From CAYFZR01 sp046760505 [NCBI: Candidatus Hydrothermarchaeota archaeon] (lineage in GTDB: Archaea; CAYFZR01), in NCBI GenBank assembly GCA_046760505.1, contig JBHIEG010000006.1, positions 20,924 through 84,923 of the forward strand: a stretch of DNA of 64,000 nucleotides. The letters run 5' to 3'. How positions within the stretch are numbered: the stretch's first letter is position 1; each line of letters starts with the position of its first letter. Positions 16,853 to 24,903 of the stretch are shown one piece after another. The position numbers were made by a program, and so were the translations under genes. The notes below the pieces were generated by a model. The model was not told the origin of the DNA. It saw only the letters and a list, made by a program, of their open reading frames with translations, and searched no databases.

Positions 16853-18406
16853 TCAGTGGGAGAGGTGTCTTACTCCCGTAAAAACCATAGAGATCTCATG
16901 TTCATTCACTGCTCTTATTACCTCTTCATCTCTTATGGATCCCCCAGGCTGAATTATCGCGGTTATGCCTGCCTCAGCTGCAACATCGATTCCGTCTCTA
17001 AAGGGAAAGAAGGCGTCTGACGCGAGAACACTTCCCTCTGTAGAAAAACCGGCCATTCTAGCCTTTTCAACTGCTATCCTCACCGAATCGACCCTGCTCG
17101 TTTGACCTGCCCCTATCCCTATCACTTGGTTAGGGATTGCGAGGACTATTGCGTTTGATCTCACGTTTCTTATGAACTTCCATGCAAACATCATTGCATC
17201 TATTTCTTCTTCAGTGGGTTTTTTATGGCTTACAACCTTTAAATCCTCCCTTTTTAATTTGATTTGATCGTAACTCTGGCACAATAAACCTCCGATTATT
17301 CCTCTGATCTCTTTTCCTCCATAAATGTCGAGGTTCCAAATTTCAGAAATGTCGATCAGCCTTATATTCTTCTTTTGTTTCAGTACATTTAAGGCATCAT
17401 CGCTGAATCCTGGAGCAGAGACCACTTCTATGAATTGTTTATTTATTTCTATAGCGGTTTCTTCATCTACTTCTCTGCTCAAAGCAACAATTCCTCCAAA
17501 GGCGGATACAGGATCCGTTGAGAGAGCTTTTCTATATGCATCGCTCAGTTTTTTTCCTTTTGCGCCGCCACATGGATTTAGGTGTTTTACAATGACGCAG
17601 GCGATATCATCTCTAAATTCGTATATTAACCTTAGTGAGGCATCTATGTCAAGAATATTGTTGTAGGAAAGCTTTTTTCCATGAATTTTCTTTATCTTGG
17701 AAAAGTTCACCTCGGCATTCTTATCAATGAATAAAGAAGCTGTTTGATGGGGATTTTCACCGTACCTTAACTCTTCTTTTTTTTCGTATGTGAGTATCAA
17801 TCTATCCGGGTAATCATCCCTTAGGAAATAATTGTATATCTGTGCATCATATTCCGCGGTTCTTTGAAATGCCTCCACGAACAATTCATATCTTGTATCT
17901 CTACTGATCGTTCCATTTTCCCTGAGTTCTTTCAGTATTCTATCATATTTAGAGGGATTCACCAGAACAACCACGTTTTCAAAATTTTTTGCTGCAGCCC
18001 TAATTAGAGCAGGCCCTCCAATATCGATGTTTTCTAGTATATCCTCCAAAGAATCCTTTTTCTTAATTTTCTCTTCAAATGGATAGAGATTTACAACTAC
18101 CATATCTATAGAAGGTATGTTATACTTAATAATCGTCTCTTCATCTTCTCTTCTATTTCTCCTCCATAGTATGCCGGCGTGTACTTTTGGATGGAGCGTT
18201 TTAACTCTTCCGTTTAATATCTCAGGAAAGCCTGTGTAATCTGAAACTTCCGTTACAGGTATTCCTGATTTTTTCAAAAGTTTTGCAGTTCCTCCCGTAG
18301 ATAAAATTTCTATACCTAATTCAGTTAATCCTTTAGAAAATTCAACTATGCCTGTTTTGTCGTAAACGCTTATCAGGGCTTTTTTCACAGGAAGCTCGCT
18401 CCTCAA
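16853..18406 (-). CDS. purH: Bifunctional AICAR transformylase/IMP cyclohydrolase
   Basis: A 517-residue full-length PurH for the last two steps of IMP synthesis. The N-terminal cyclohydrolase (MGS-like) domain opens with ALISVYDKTGI and includes STGGTAKLL and GFPEILNGRVKTLHP. The transformylase domain contains RYGENPHQ, VKHLNPCG with the catalytic Lys-His pair, DPVSAFGG and IGIGAGQTSRVDS. Both activities therefore look intact. It starts with TTG (18406), or with the GTG at VKKALIS, and lies 10 bases after purP, so the two form an operon. The presence of PurP makes the formyltransfer step look duplicated. Confidence 0.96.
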   Translation of the reverse strand: MRSELPVKKALISVYDKTGIVEFSKGLTELGIEILSTGGTAKLLKKSGIPVTEVSDYTGFPEILNGRVKTLHPKVHAGILWRRNRREDEETIIKYNIPSIDMVVVNLYPFEEKIKKKDSLEDILENIDIGGPALIRAAAKNFENVVVLVNPSKYDRILKELRENGTISRDTRYELFVEAFQRTAEYDAQIYNYFLRDDYPDRLILTYEKKEELRYGENPHQTASLFIDKNAEVNFSKIKKIHGKKLSYNNILDIDASLRLIYEFRDDIACVIVKHLNPCGGAKGKKLSDAYRKALSTDPVSAFGGIVALSREVDEETAIEINKQFIEVVSAPGFSDDALNVLKQKKNIRLIDISEIWNLDIYGGKEIRGIIGGLLCQSYDQIKLKREDLKVVSHKKPTEEEIDAMMFAWKFIRNVRSNAIVLAIPNQVIGIGAGQTSRVDSVRIAVEKARMAGFSTEGSVLASDAFFPFRDGIDVAAEAGITAIIQPGGSIRDEEVIRAVNEHEISMVFTGVRHLSH

Positions 18407-18416
18407 ATGATCACCC

Positions 18417-19478
18417 CTAGCTGATTAAATCTTCCAATCTATCCATCTCTATGGCCTTTTTGATCTCCATTGCTATTCTCCTACCCATGCTGACATTCTC
18501 TCCATAAAGAAGGTAGGAATAGGGTGAGCCACCTACATAAAGATTTGTGCCAGCCACTATTCTGGCAGAAATTTCGAACGTTATAAATTCCATTTTTTCA
18601 GTGCAAACCGTTTCAATGCAAAATGGTCCTATTATTCCTGGAGGACAAAGTTCCTTAGAGGCTTCAACGACCCTGTCACCCATCTCAAATACCTGCTGAA
18701 GCAATGCCTCTCTAACAACTATAGGCGAATTACCCACCACAATGTATGTTGGATCTAAGTCAAGTTCTAACTGGTTTTTAGCAGGAATTCTAGTTAATCC
18801 ATCTACATTGGTCTCGTATCTGACATCTATGCCGAATAATTCGACCTCATCCCTTAAGGGAGAGTAGAAGTATGAAAGGTAAAAATTTACCCCAGGAATG
18901 TATTCCTGAATTGTAACGTCTTTGAAGTCTTCTTCTGTTATTAATCCCATTTTGACCATTTCTTCTGCTTTCTTATGAAACGAGTCAGGACCTTTTAGCA
19001 AGAAGTATCCCTCACCGCCTCTTGCACCTGGAAACTTAACGATTGCTAGGTTTTCTACTTCCTTCGGATGATTGTATTCTTTTGGAATCTTAAGATTTGA
19101 TTTTTCCAGCCATTTCCTCTCTAGTTTTCTATCTGCTTCCCAGCGCAATATTTTCCTATTTCCAAACATTGGTACCTGAAGTTCTTCTTCTACACATTTT
19201 ATGCCCAAATAAGCAACAAAGGATCCGTGTGGTATGATTATTGCATTTAAATCTAGTAACTTCTCTTGGACCTCTGCATCTGTTATGTTTTTGAAACTTT
19301 CTAAAACAATAGTCTCATCACATACCCTAAAACGTTTATAGGGCGTTTCTCTTCCTCTTTCAACTATAGCCAATGTCTTGAAACCTTCTTCTTTTGCACC
19401 CTTCAATATTTGCAGTGCAGAATGACTTCCTAAAGTTGCGATAACCATATCTTTTTCTTTCTTCATGATCTCACGCAT
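18417..19478 (-). CDS. purP: FAICAR synthetase (formate- and ATP-dependent)
   Basis: A 353-residue PurP, the archaeal ATP-grasp enzyme that formylates AICAR with free formate. The N-terminal IATLGSHSALQILKGAK is the family's nucleotide/AICAR site. FPGARGGEGYFL is the ATP-grasp loop, and the late ARIVAGTNLYVGGSPYS is diagnostic. The reading starts at ATG 19478; an ATG at 19466 overlaps the stop of a small upstream ORF as ATGA and may be the real start. It forms an operon with purH. Confidence 0.95.
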   Translation of the reverse strand: MREIMKKEKDMVIATLGSHSALQILKGAKEEGFKTLAIVERGRETPYKRFRVCDETIVLESFKNITDAEVQEKLLDLNAIIIPHGSFVAYLGIKCVEEELQVPMFGNRKILRWEADRKLERKWLEKSNLKIPKEYNHPKEVENLAIVKFPGARGGEGYFLLKGPDSFHKKAEEMVKMGLITEEDFKDVTIQEYIPGVNFYLSYFYSPLRDEVELFGIDVRYETNVDGLTRIPAKNQLELDLDPTYIVVGNSPIVVREALLQQVFEMGDRVVEASKELCPPGIIGPFCIETVCTEKMEFITFEISARIVAGTNLYVGGSPYSYLLYGENVSMGRRIAMEIKKAIEMDRLEDLIS

Positions 19479-19549
19479 TTTATATTTTTAAAACTATTTT
19501 CTTCCACTATCACTCCACAATCCCTTCTTGAGGTACTCTCCATGGCCAT
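19463..19549 (-). CDS. Possible 28-residue leader ORF coupled to purP
   Basis: A short ORF starting ATG (19549) with GAGGTGA just upstream, encoding a 28-residue basic peptide (MAMESTSRRDCGVIVEE at its start). Its TGA overlaps the internal purP ATG at 19466 as ATGA. The Shine-Dalgarno match is better than anything in front of purP itself. It could be a leader peptide through which ribosomes reach purP, or chance. No homology is recognised. Confidence 0.4.
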   Translation of the reverse strand: MAMESTSRRDCGVIVEENSFKNIKCVRS

Positions 19550-19594
19550 ATGTCACCTCTAAATCACTATTATATCCGGTCCTATTACATTCAC

Positions 19595-20515
19595 TTACAT
19601 AATATCTATCAATACATTTCCAGCCTTTTTGGTGCCATCTCTGTCGCTTCCTGCCACCAATATGATATCTTTGCCCTTTCCAAACGGATTTTTAATATAC
19701 TGGAGGGTACCTTTTCCCCACCCGGGATTTGCATTACTCACAATTACAGGCATTTTATTTAAAATGGAGACGCTTATTTTGTTTACAACAGGACCTCCCA
19801 CCACTATCATGTGATACTTTGAGTAAGTTTCTTCAGTAACTGACGTATCATTTATTATCTGAGGGAGACGTTCCAGTGCATATTTCTTATCTTCAGAGAT
19901 TTTTCTAGCAGTTTCACGATCTAATTCTGGAGCATTCTCTCCCACCACTATGACAAACGTTGGATTTCGCCCTTTTCTGTAGTCAAACCTTGAGATACTA
20001 AATGGGTCTGATACAACTACGTCTTTCGGTTTTACGTGATATTCAAGCATCTTAATCTCGTATGCTGGTAGTTTGCTATCCTTGTATATCGTTACGCAAT
20101 CGTTTTCTGGATTGTATTCCTTCCATCCAATTGTAATTGAGAGTTCGTTGTCTCCTTTTTTGAGTATTCTTCCATATCCGGAGAAGCCTTTCCAGCCACT
20201 TCCTACCCTACTCGCTGTAGATCCTATTGTTTGCCCGTTTAGATGAACGGTTACTAGTTGGTTTCCTATTTCCTCATTTTCCCACTCTAAATGAAGATAA
20301 ACGCTTACATGCTTCAAGGGCTCTATAACTGGGTAGCCACCGTACTCGGGTATCCTAAATCTATAAACTATTTTTTTCGAGGATTTATCGTGGGTACAAA
20401 TCTCTTTATCCCCGTATCCCATATCCGAAAAGGATAGGCTCACGGTTTTAACGGTTACGAGTTGAGCGAAAGATACAGAGATTAAAAATAGAGTTAAAAA
20501 TATCACCTTTTTCAT
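19595..20515 (-). CDS. Exported S-layer-like protein
   Basis: A secreted protein of about 306 residues. A signal peptide (KKVIFLTLFLISVSFAQ, cleavage after SFA) is followed by a beta-rich domain with a jelly-roll look (residues 25-165) and then a C-terminal part with VVGGPVVNKI and GKGKDIILVAGSDRDGTKKAG. These resemble the repeated domain of Methanococcus-type S-layer proteins. No membrane anchor is visible at the C-terminus. The start is the ATG at 20515 with AGGTG 7 bases upstream. It precedes the purP leader ORF by 45 bases on the same strand. The exact cell-surface role is unknown. Confidence 0.65.
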   Translation of the reverse strand: MKKVIFLTLFLISVSFAQLVTVKTVSLSFSDMGYGDKEICTHDKSSKKIVYRFRIPEYGGYPVIEPLKHVSVYLHLEWENEEIGNQLVTVHLNGQTIGSTASRVGSGWKGFSGYGRILKKGDNELSITIGWKEYNPENDCVTIYKDSKLPAYEIKMLEYHVKPKDVVVSDPFSISRFDYRKGRNPTFVIVVGENAPELDRETARKISEDKKYALERLPQIINDTSVTEETYSKYHMIVVGGPVVNKISVSILNKMPVIVSNANPGWGKGTLQYIKNPFGKGKDIILVAGSDRDGTKKAGNVLIDIM

Positions 20516-20583
20516 GATCACACACCTTTAAATGAAGATGAGAAAAGATATATAAAAGGTATCCGATTCAACTATTTGAGAGT

Positions 20584-20656
20584 AGCCCGGTAGGGTAGTG
20601 GTCAATCCTGCCGGCCTTTGGAGCCGGCGACGGCGGTTCGAACCCGCCCCGGGCTA
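20584..20656 (+). tRNA. tRNA-Gln (UUG)
   Basis: A 73-base tRNA folds with acceptor AGCCCGG/CCGGGCT, discriminator A, anticodon arm CCGGC-CTTTGGA-GCCGG giving anticodon UUG, and T arm GGCGG-TTCGAAC-CCGCC. CCA is not encoded (TTAG follows). The A-U first pair is typical of archaeal tRNA-Gln. A TATA element (ATATATAA) lies near 20549-20556. Confidence 0.95.
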
Positions 20657-20714
20657 TTAGATTCAGCCCTCTTATATATCTACTCCATGACCGGTAAAAA
20701 ACAATTATCCTCTT

Positions 20715-21425
20715 TTATTTACCTAGAAACTTCATAGAATCCAAATCAACAACCTTTGCGCGAACATAATAATCAGAAAATCTCAAATATTTTTTTCCTC
20801 GAAAAATTAGTAGTCCTGCTAGCAGGTCTAATGGTAGCAAAAATACCTTTCCTATATTTCTTAGCGAACTCTCGACTAAATTGAGTTTTCTGCCATTCTC
20901 CTTTAGTACCTTAATTCCTATTAGGTACTTGCCAATTGTTTGACCGTTGTAGGTTTCCATTAGTACCAGAACTATGAGATCAAAAGCGACCAAGCCTTGA
21001 GCGTAGATTATAATCTCGATAATATTTATCCCGTGCTTAAGAATTGGAACCCACATACCTACAAGTACTATGAGTGATACCGGGAGAACCACCAGTATCA
21101 TAAAATCTATAATTGTGGCTGCAAATCTGTTTAAAATAGATGTTTGCGGCTCGATTATAACTTGCTCATCGCTGATTTTTTTAATTTCTTTTATTACGTT
21201 GTAAGCAATCTTTCCTTTGTCCGTCAATATGTACGTTCCTTGTCCTGTTGTCTTGCACAGTCCCCTCATTTTCCTAAGGTGGAAATTGAGTTGTCCCGTA
21301 TCTATTTTTAGGGTGCTCAACATCTCAGTATAGGATAGTTCGGTGTTCTCGTGGAGCAACTCGATTATACTTCTTCTAATTGGATGAGAAAGGGTTTTGA
21401 ATATATCATCTTCCTCCTTAGCCAC
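20715..21425 (-). CDS. Membrane-tethered HTH regulator with RDD domain
   Basis: A 236-residue fusion. Residues about 5-80 form an ArsR-like winged helix (FKTLSHPIRRSIIELLHEN, LSYTEMLSTLKIDTGQLNFHLRKM). Residues about 95-230 form an RDD domain with three membrane helices (ILNRFAATIIDFMILVVL; a second helix near VAFDLIVLVLM; a third near FLLPLDLLAGLLI) and the GQTIGKYLIGIKV motif. A GTG at 21425 with GAGGTGA upstream decides the start; the longer reading to 21539 adds non-homologous AT-rich sequence. The protein could sense a membrane or envelope state. It is divergent from the multihaem cytochrome, a plausible target. Confidence 0.8.
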   Translation of the reverse strand: MAKEEDDIFKTLSHPIRRSIIELLHENTELSYTEMLSTLKIDTGQLNFHLRKMRGLCKTTGQGTYILTDKGKIAYNVIKEIKKISDEQVIIEPQTSILNRFAATIIDFMILVVLPVSLIVLVGMWVPILKHGINIIEIIIYAQGLVAFDLIVLVLMETYNGQTIGKYLIGIKVLKENGRKLNLVESSLRNIGKVFLLPLDLLAGLLIFRGKKYLRFSDYYVRAKVVDLDSMKFLGK

Positions 21426-21554
21426 GATTTCACCTCTATTTTGACAACAATCTATTTTAATCAAGTTATTGATACCAAGAAATTTTTCATAAGAGTATTT
21501 TCCGTTTATTATGATATAAAAATAGTATTGTTTATTCAAAAGTGTGTGAGAAAC

Positions 21555-21569
21555 TCAAGGTTTCCTTGA
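21555..21569. promoter_or_regulatory. Inverted repeat in the RDD-regulator/cytochrome spacer
   Basis: TCAAGG-TTT-CCTTGA is a perfect 6-base inverted repeat about 118 bases before the cytochrome start. It may be an operator for the divergent HTH-RDD regulator, but there is only one copy, so the call is weak. The cytochrome promoter is probably the AT-rich TTTAAAATATAAT near 21637-21649. Confidence 0.3.
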
Positions 21570-21686
21570 AAAATATTCCTCATTCGTTGGGAAACATTAT
21601 TCTCAAAAAACCTTATAACCAAGTTATATGTTATAGTTTAAAATATAATAGTGCCGAAGAAAACCTGAAAAAAGATGGGGGAGAAA

Positions 21687-22835
21687 ATGAAGGCAACCAA
21701 ATACCTACTGTTTTTGGCTCTACTGACATTACTTCCTTTAGCAGTAGCCTCTCCAGAGGAATATGTTGGCGCTGAGAAATGTAAGATGTGTCACAAAGAT
21801 GTCTATGAAGAATGGAAAGAATCTGGCCATCCATACATCATAAGAACAGCGGAAGAAGCCAAAGAAGCAGGACTTCCTTTACCGCCTGGCTACACATGGG
21901 ATGATATATCTCATGTTATTGGAGGTTACAAGTGGAAGGCCCGGTATTTAGATAAAAACGGATACTTCATCACAAAAACAAAAGCAGGTAAGAATGGATC
22001 CAACCAATACAATCTAGAAACCAAAACATGGTCTGATTACCATCCAGGAGAAATCAAAAAATATAACTGCGGAAAGTGCCACACCACGGGATACTCTCCA
22101 GAAGGACATATGCACGGTATGGAAGGAATAGTTGGCACATGGGTTTATCATGGAGTTCAGTGCGAGGTGTGTCATGGACCGGGAAGCGAGCACATCGCAA
22201 AAGGAGGAGATAAAACCTTAATTATCAAAGATACATCATCGGCCCTCTGTGGAAAATGCCATATCAGAGGAGACAAGAATACAATTCCAGCAAAAGGAGG
22301 ATTCATAAGACACCATGAGCAGTACAATGAATTATTAGCGAGTCCCAAAAAGGACTTTGAATGCGTAGCGTGTCATGATCCGCATAAGAAATCGGAGCTC
22401 TCTATAAAAGTTGGTTGTGCTTCCTGTCATGCAGAGGAAGGCAATGAGTTCAACGGAAGCCTCATGCAAAAAGCAGGCGTAAAATGCATAGACTGTCACA
22501 TGGCTGAGGCTGCAAAATCTGCTATCGCTCGCTCAACGTTCCAAGGGGACGTTAAAACTCATCTCTTCAAAATAAACATTGATCCTGACGCAAAGATGTT
22601 TACAGAAGACGGAAAGTTTGCGTTAGGATATTTAACCGTGGAATACGCTTGCTTGAAGTGCCATACTGACAAGGACAAGAGTTGGGCATTAAAATACGCT
22701 GAAGGCATTCATGCATTAAAAGAAGTTCCTAAGCCACCTGCTCCGCCTGCAGCCAAGCCGACTTGCGGACCCACGTTGCTGCTGCTATTGGCTTCGCTAA
22801 CAGCGTTGCTAATTGGACTAAAAAGAAGGAAATAA
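21687..22835 (+). CDS. Exported octahaem cytochrome c with CGP-CTERM-like anchor
   Basis: A 382-residue extracytoplasmic cytochrome with eight CxxCH haem motifs: CKMCH, CGKCH, CEVCH, CGKCH, CVACH, CASCH, CIDCH and CLKCH. The YVGAEKCKMCHKDVYEEW and GVQCEVCHGPGSEH segments match the cytochrome c554-like family. A signal peptide (KYLLFLALLTLLPLAVA) starts it. The C-terminus has a Pro-rich spacer, then CGPTLLLLLASL and a final KRRK. This resembles the CGP-CTERM sorting/anchor signal known from Thermococcales. The start ATG at 21687 is chosen because GGGGGAG lies just before it. Probable role is electron transfer at the cell surface; the partner is unknown. Confidence 0.9.
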   Translation: MKATKYLLFLALLTLLPLAVASPEEYVGAEKCKMCHKDVYEEWKESGHPYIIRTAEEAKEAGLPLPPGYTWDDISHVIGGYKWKARYLDKNGYFITKTKAGKNGSNQYNLETKTWSDYHPGEIKKYNCGKCHTTGYSPEGHMHGMEGIVGTWVYHGVQCEVCHGPGSEHIAKGGDKTLIIKDTSSALCGKCHIRGDKNTIPAKGGFIRHHEQYNELLASPKKDFECVACHDPHKKSELSIKVGCASCHAEEGNEFNGSLMQKAGVKCIDCHMAEAAKSAIARSTFQGDVKTHLFKINIDPDAKMFTEDGKFALGYLTVEYACLKCHTDKDKSWALKYAEGIHALKEVPKPPAPPAAKPTCGPTLLLLLASLTALLIGLKRRK

Positions 22836-22846
22836 GCCTTCTTTTT

Positions 22847-23698
22847 TTATTTTTTATTTATAGGTTGCAATCTCCCTTTTTCGTTGATTTTAAAGACGTA
22901 TAAACCAACAATAAGCCAGTAAATTAAGTAGGAAAAAGCCTCCAACAGAGAGGGATCCCCGTTGTATCCGAATAGAGATTTCATTGTCGAGCCTATTATA
23001 CCTTTCTCATGCATCGGAGGATAGCTTCCGTCTGGATTTAATGCTGGATTGATGTCCCAAAGGTGCTCAACAAAAACTGGCAGTACGTTAGCCTCTTGGA
23101 GTTCGTGAACTCCTTGCGCAGTAAGTCCAGAGGCAAAGAATATCAATATTGTGCTTGTATAAATGAAGAACTTCCTGTAATCAAGTCTATATGTTCCCTT
23201 TAATAATAAAACACCCAGTACGATAACAGAAACAAGACCTCCAAAAAAACCTATGAGAGTATCAGCCGGAGAGATCATTGCCAAGGTACCCAAAAAGAGA
23301 ACTGTTTCAACTCCTTCTCTGAAAACAGATAGGAATGCTATGCTTGCTATCCCAAATAAATGCCTAGATGAAATAGCAAAATCTATCTTCTCCTGCAACT
23401 CTCCTTTTATTAAATAAGCCTGCCTTGACATCCAAAATATCATATAAGTTAGTACAGTTGCTGCAAAGAGCATTACTACGCCTTCAAAGAGTTTTTCTGC
23501 CTTCCCTTCAAAACCACCGTAAAGTCCTTTAAAAATAAAAGCAACCACAATGCTTGCTATTAAAGCAGAGGCAGTTCCTATGTATAGAAACTTGTTTAAA
23601 TCTCTCCTTCCTATCTTTGCTAAATAGGCTGCAATTATTCCTATAATGAGCGCTGCTTCCATTCCTTCTCTTAAAGTAATTATGAAACTCACGAGCAT
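22847..23698 (-). CDS. FTR1-family iron permease
   Basis: A 283-residue membrane protein with about seven helices. It carries the two iron-binding motifs of FTR1/EfeU permeases, REGMEAALIIG at residues 10-20 and REGVETVLFLG near 127-137. The extracytoplasmic loop between helices 6 and 7 has several His and Glu residues. It would import Fe. It ends 11 bases from the end of the convergent cytochrome gene. Upstream is a DtxR-type palindrome overlapping the promoter, so iron repression is likely. No ferroxidase or EfeO/EfeB partner lies nearby. Confidence 0.9.
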   Translation of the reverse strand: MLVSFIITLREGMEAALIIGIIAAYLAKIGRRDLNKFLYIGTASALIASIVVAFIFKGLYGGFEGKAEKLFEGVVMLFAATVLTYMIFWMSRQAYLIKGELQEKIDFAISSRHLFGIASIAFLSVFREGVETVLFLGTLAMISPADTLIGFFGGLVSVIVLGVLLLKGTYRLDYRKFFIYTSTILIFFASGLTAQGVHELQEANVLPVFVEHLWDINPALNPDGSYPPMHEKGIIGSTMKSLFGYNGDPSLLEAFSYLIYWLIVGLYVFKINEKGRLQPINKK

Positions 23699-23711
23699 AA
23701 TTTCATATATT

Positions 23712-23735
23712 TTTAGGGTAACCTAAATTATATAC
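23712..23735 (-). promoter_or_regulatory. DtxR/IdeR-type operator and TATA box of the FTR1 gene
   Basis: TTTAGGGTAACCTAAA (23712-23727) has 6-base inverted arms TTTAGG/CCTAAA, close to the DtxR-family consensus TTAGGTTAGCCTAA. On the minus strand it directly follows a TATA-like TATATAATT (around 23733-23725), so a bound repressor would sit between TATA and start site. Iron-dependent repression of the permease is the simplest reading. Confidence 0.65.
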
Positions 23736-23784
23736 GTTTCGATTTTTAAACAGTAAAAATAACTAGAGGAGATTTTTTGAATCG

Positions 23785-24903
23785 CTAATCAATTTCTATT
23801 ATTTCATATTCATCAGAGCCAAGATTATGATTCTTAGCGGCTTGTAATTGATAGTCCGAGTGAGTCCAATTGAATATGGACCCAAACTTCTCTCCGGATA
23901 TTCCCTGAGCCATAGAATTCGGTAAACAGGGACTTTCATTTACAAAGTCTATGGAAGCCTTTTCTATCGCAAGTATATCTTCAGAGGCTAAAATACCGAC
24001 GTCAGGCACGATTGGATTATCTGAATAAGGACAGCAATCGCAGTGGGGTGTTATATCGAGTAAAAAATTGAAGAAGACGAAGTTTTCTTTTCCTACAAGT
24101 TTAAAAACTGCTTTTGCACAGTCTATAATTCTTTCTGATAGATCTTTTCCGGTTATCCATTTTAATACTATCGCATTTTCCCTACATACTTCAAAGCATC
24201 CGTTGCACTTAAGGCACAATGAATCAACTACCTTGTATTCTTGAATGGCATTCCCAGGACATATATCCACGCATTTATCGCATCTTGTACATAGATTCTC
24301 ATCAATTACAGGGAGTTCGTATAGATGGATATCGAACTTAGATGGTTTTGCAATACATCCAACACCTATGTTTTTTAGTGCTCCTCCAAAGGCTCCTCTG
24401 AAATGTCCCTTGAAGTGCGCTAGAGATATTACCTTGTCTACTTCATCAAAGATTTTGGCGACATATACTTTCTTTAGGTGAAAACCATCCACTTCAACCT
24501 CTATGTAATCAAATCCCTTCAATCCATCCGCTATTATTATGGGTGCGCTTAAAGTTTGAGATGTATATCCGTTTTCCTCAGCAATCTTCATCCTTCCTAG
24601 GGCAAAACTTCTGTCATCTGTAAAGCCTAATCCTGTTGTCTCCGTTACAAAAGGTTCACCGCCCTTTTCTTTCACAATTTGTGCAATCTTTCTGATATAT
24701 ACGGATCTAAGGGGTTTTGTGGTTCCGTGCACGCCGAAGTGTGTCTTTAAAGCGACAACATCTCCTCTTTCGATAAAGTCTAATATTCCACTTTTTCTTA
24801 TTAGCCTCTCTAACTTATTTACCATGCTCAAATGCGGCTGATACCATCTTTCAGGCGTTTCTACGGGAGCACGAGAGTTTGCAAAGAAGACTTTGGCTCC
24901 TAT
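23785..24903 (-). CDS. DUF362 iron-sulfur protein with ferredoxin domain (non-canonical start)
   Basis: A DUF362-type protein of about 372 residues with two 4Fe-4S motifs, CTRCDKCVDICPG and CLKCNGCFEVCREN, inserted after the DUF362 fold (ALKTHFGVHG, GGALKNIGVGC). The conserved N-terminus AKVFFANSRAPVETPE is encoded upstream of the first ATG/TTG, but there is no ATG, GTG or TTG for it. AGGAGG lies 8 bases before an in-frame ATA at 24903, which overlaps the TAG of the preceding gene as ATAG. I therefore call 24903 as the start. Starting at the TTG at 24831 would remove the conserved first strand. Function of the family is unknown; electron transfer is likely. Confidence 0.8.
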   Translation of the reverse strand: MGAKVFFANSRAPVETPERWYQPHLSMVNKLERLIRKSGILDFIERGDVVALKTHFGVHGTTKPLRSVYIRKIAQIVKEKGGEPFVTETTGLGFTDDRSFALGRMKIAEENGYTSQTLSAPIIIADGLKGFDYIEVEVDGFHLKKVYVAKIFDEVDKVISLAHFKGHFRGAFGGALKNIGVGCIAKPSKFDIHLYELPVIDENLCTRCDKCVDICPGNAIQEYKVVDSLCLKCNGCFEVCRENAIVLKWITGKDLSERIIDCAKAVFKLVGKENFVFFNFLLDITPHCDCCPYSDNPIVPDVGILASEDILAIEKASIDFVNESPCLPNSMAQGISGEKFGSIFNWTHSDYQLQAAKNHNLGSDEYEIIEID

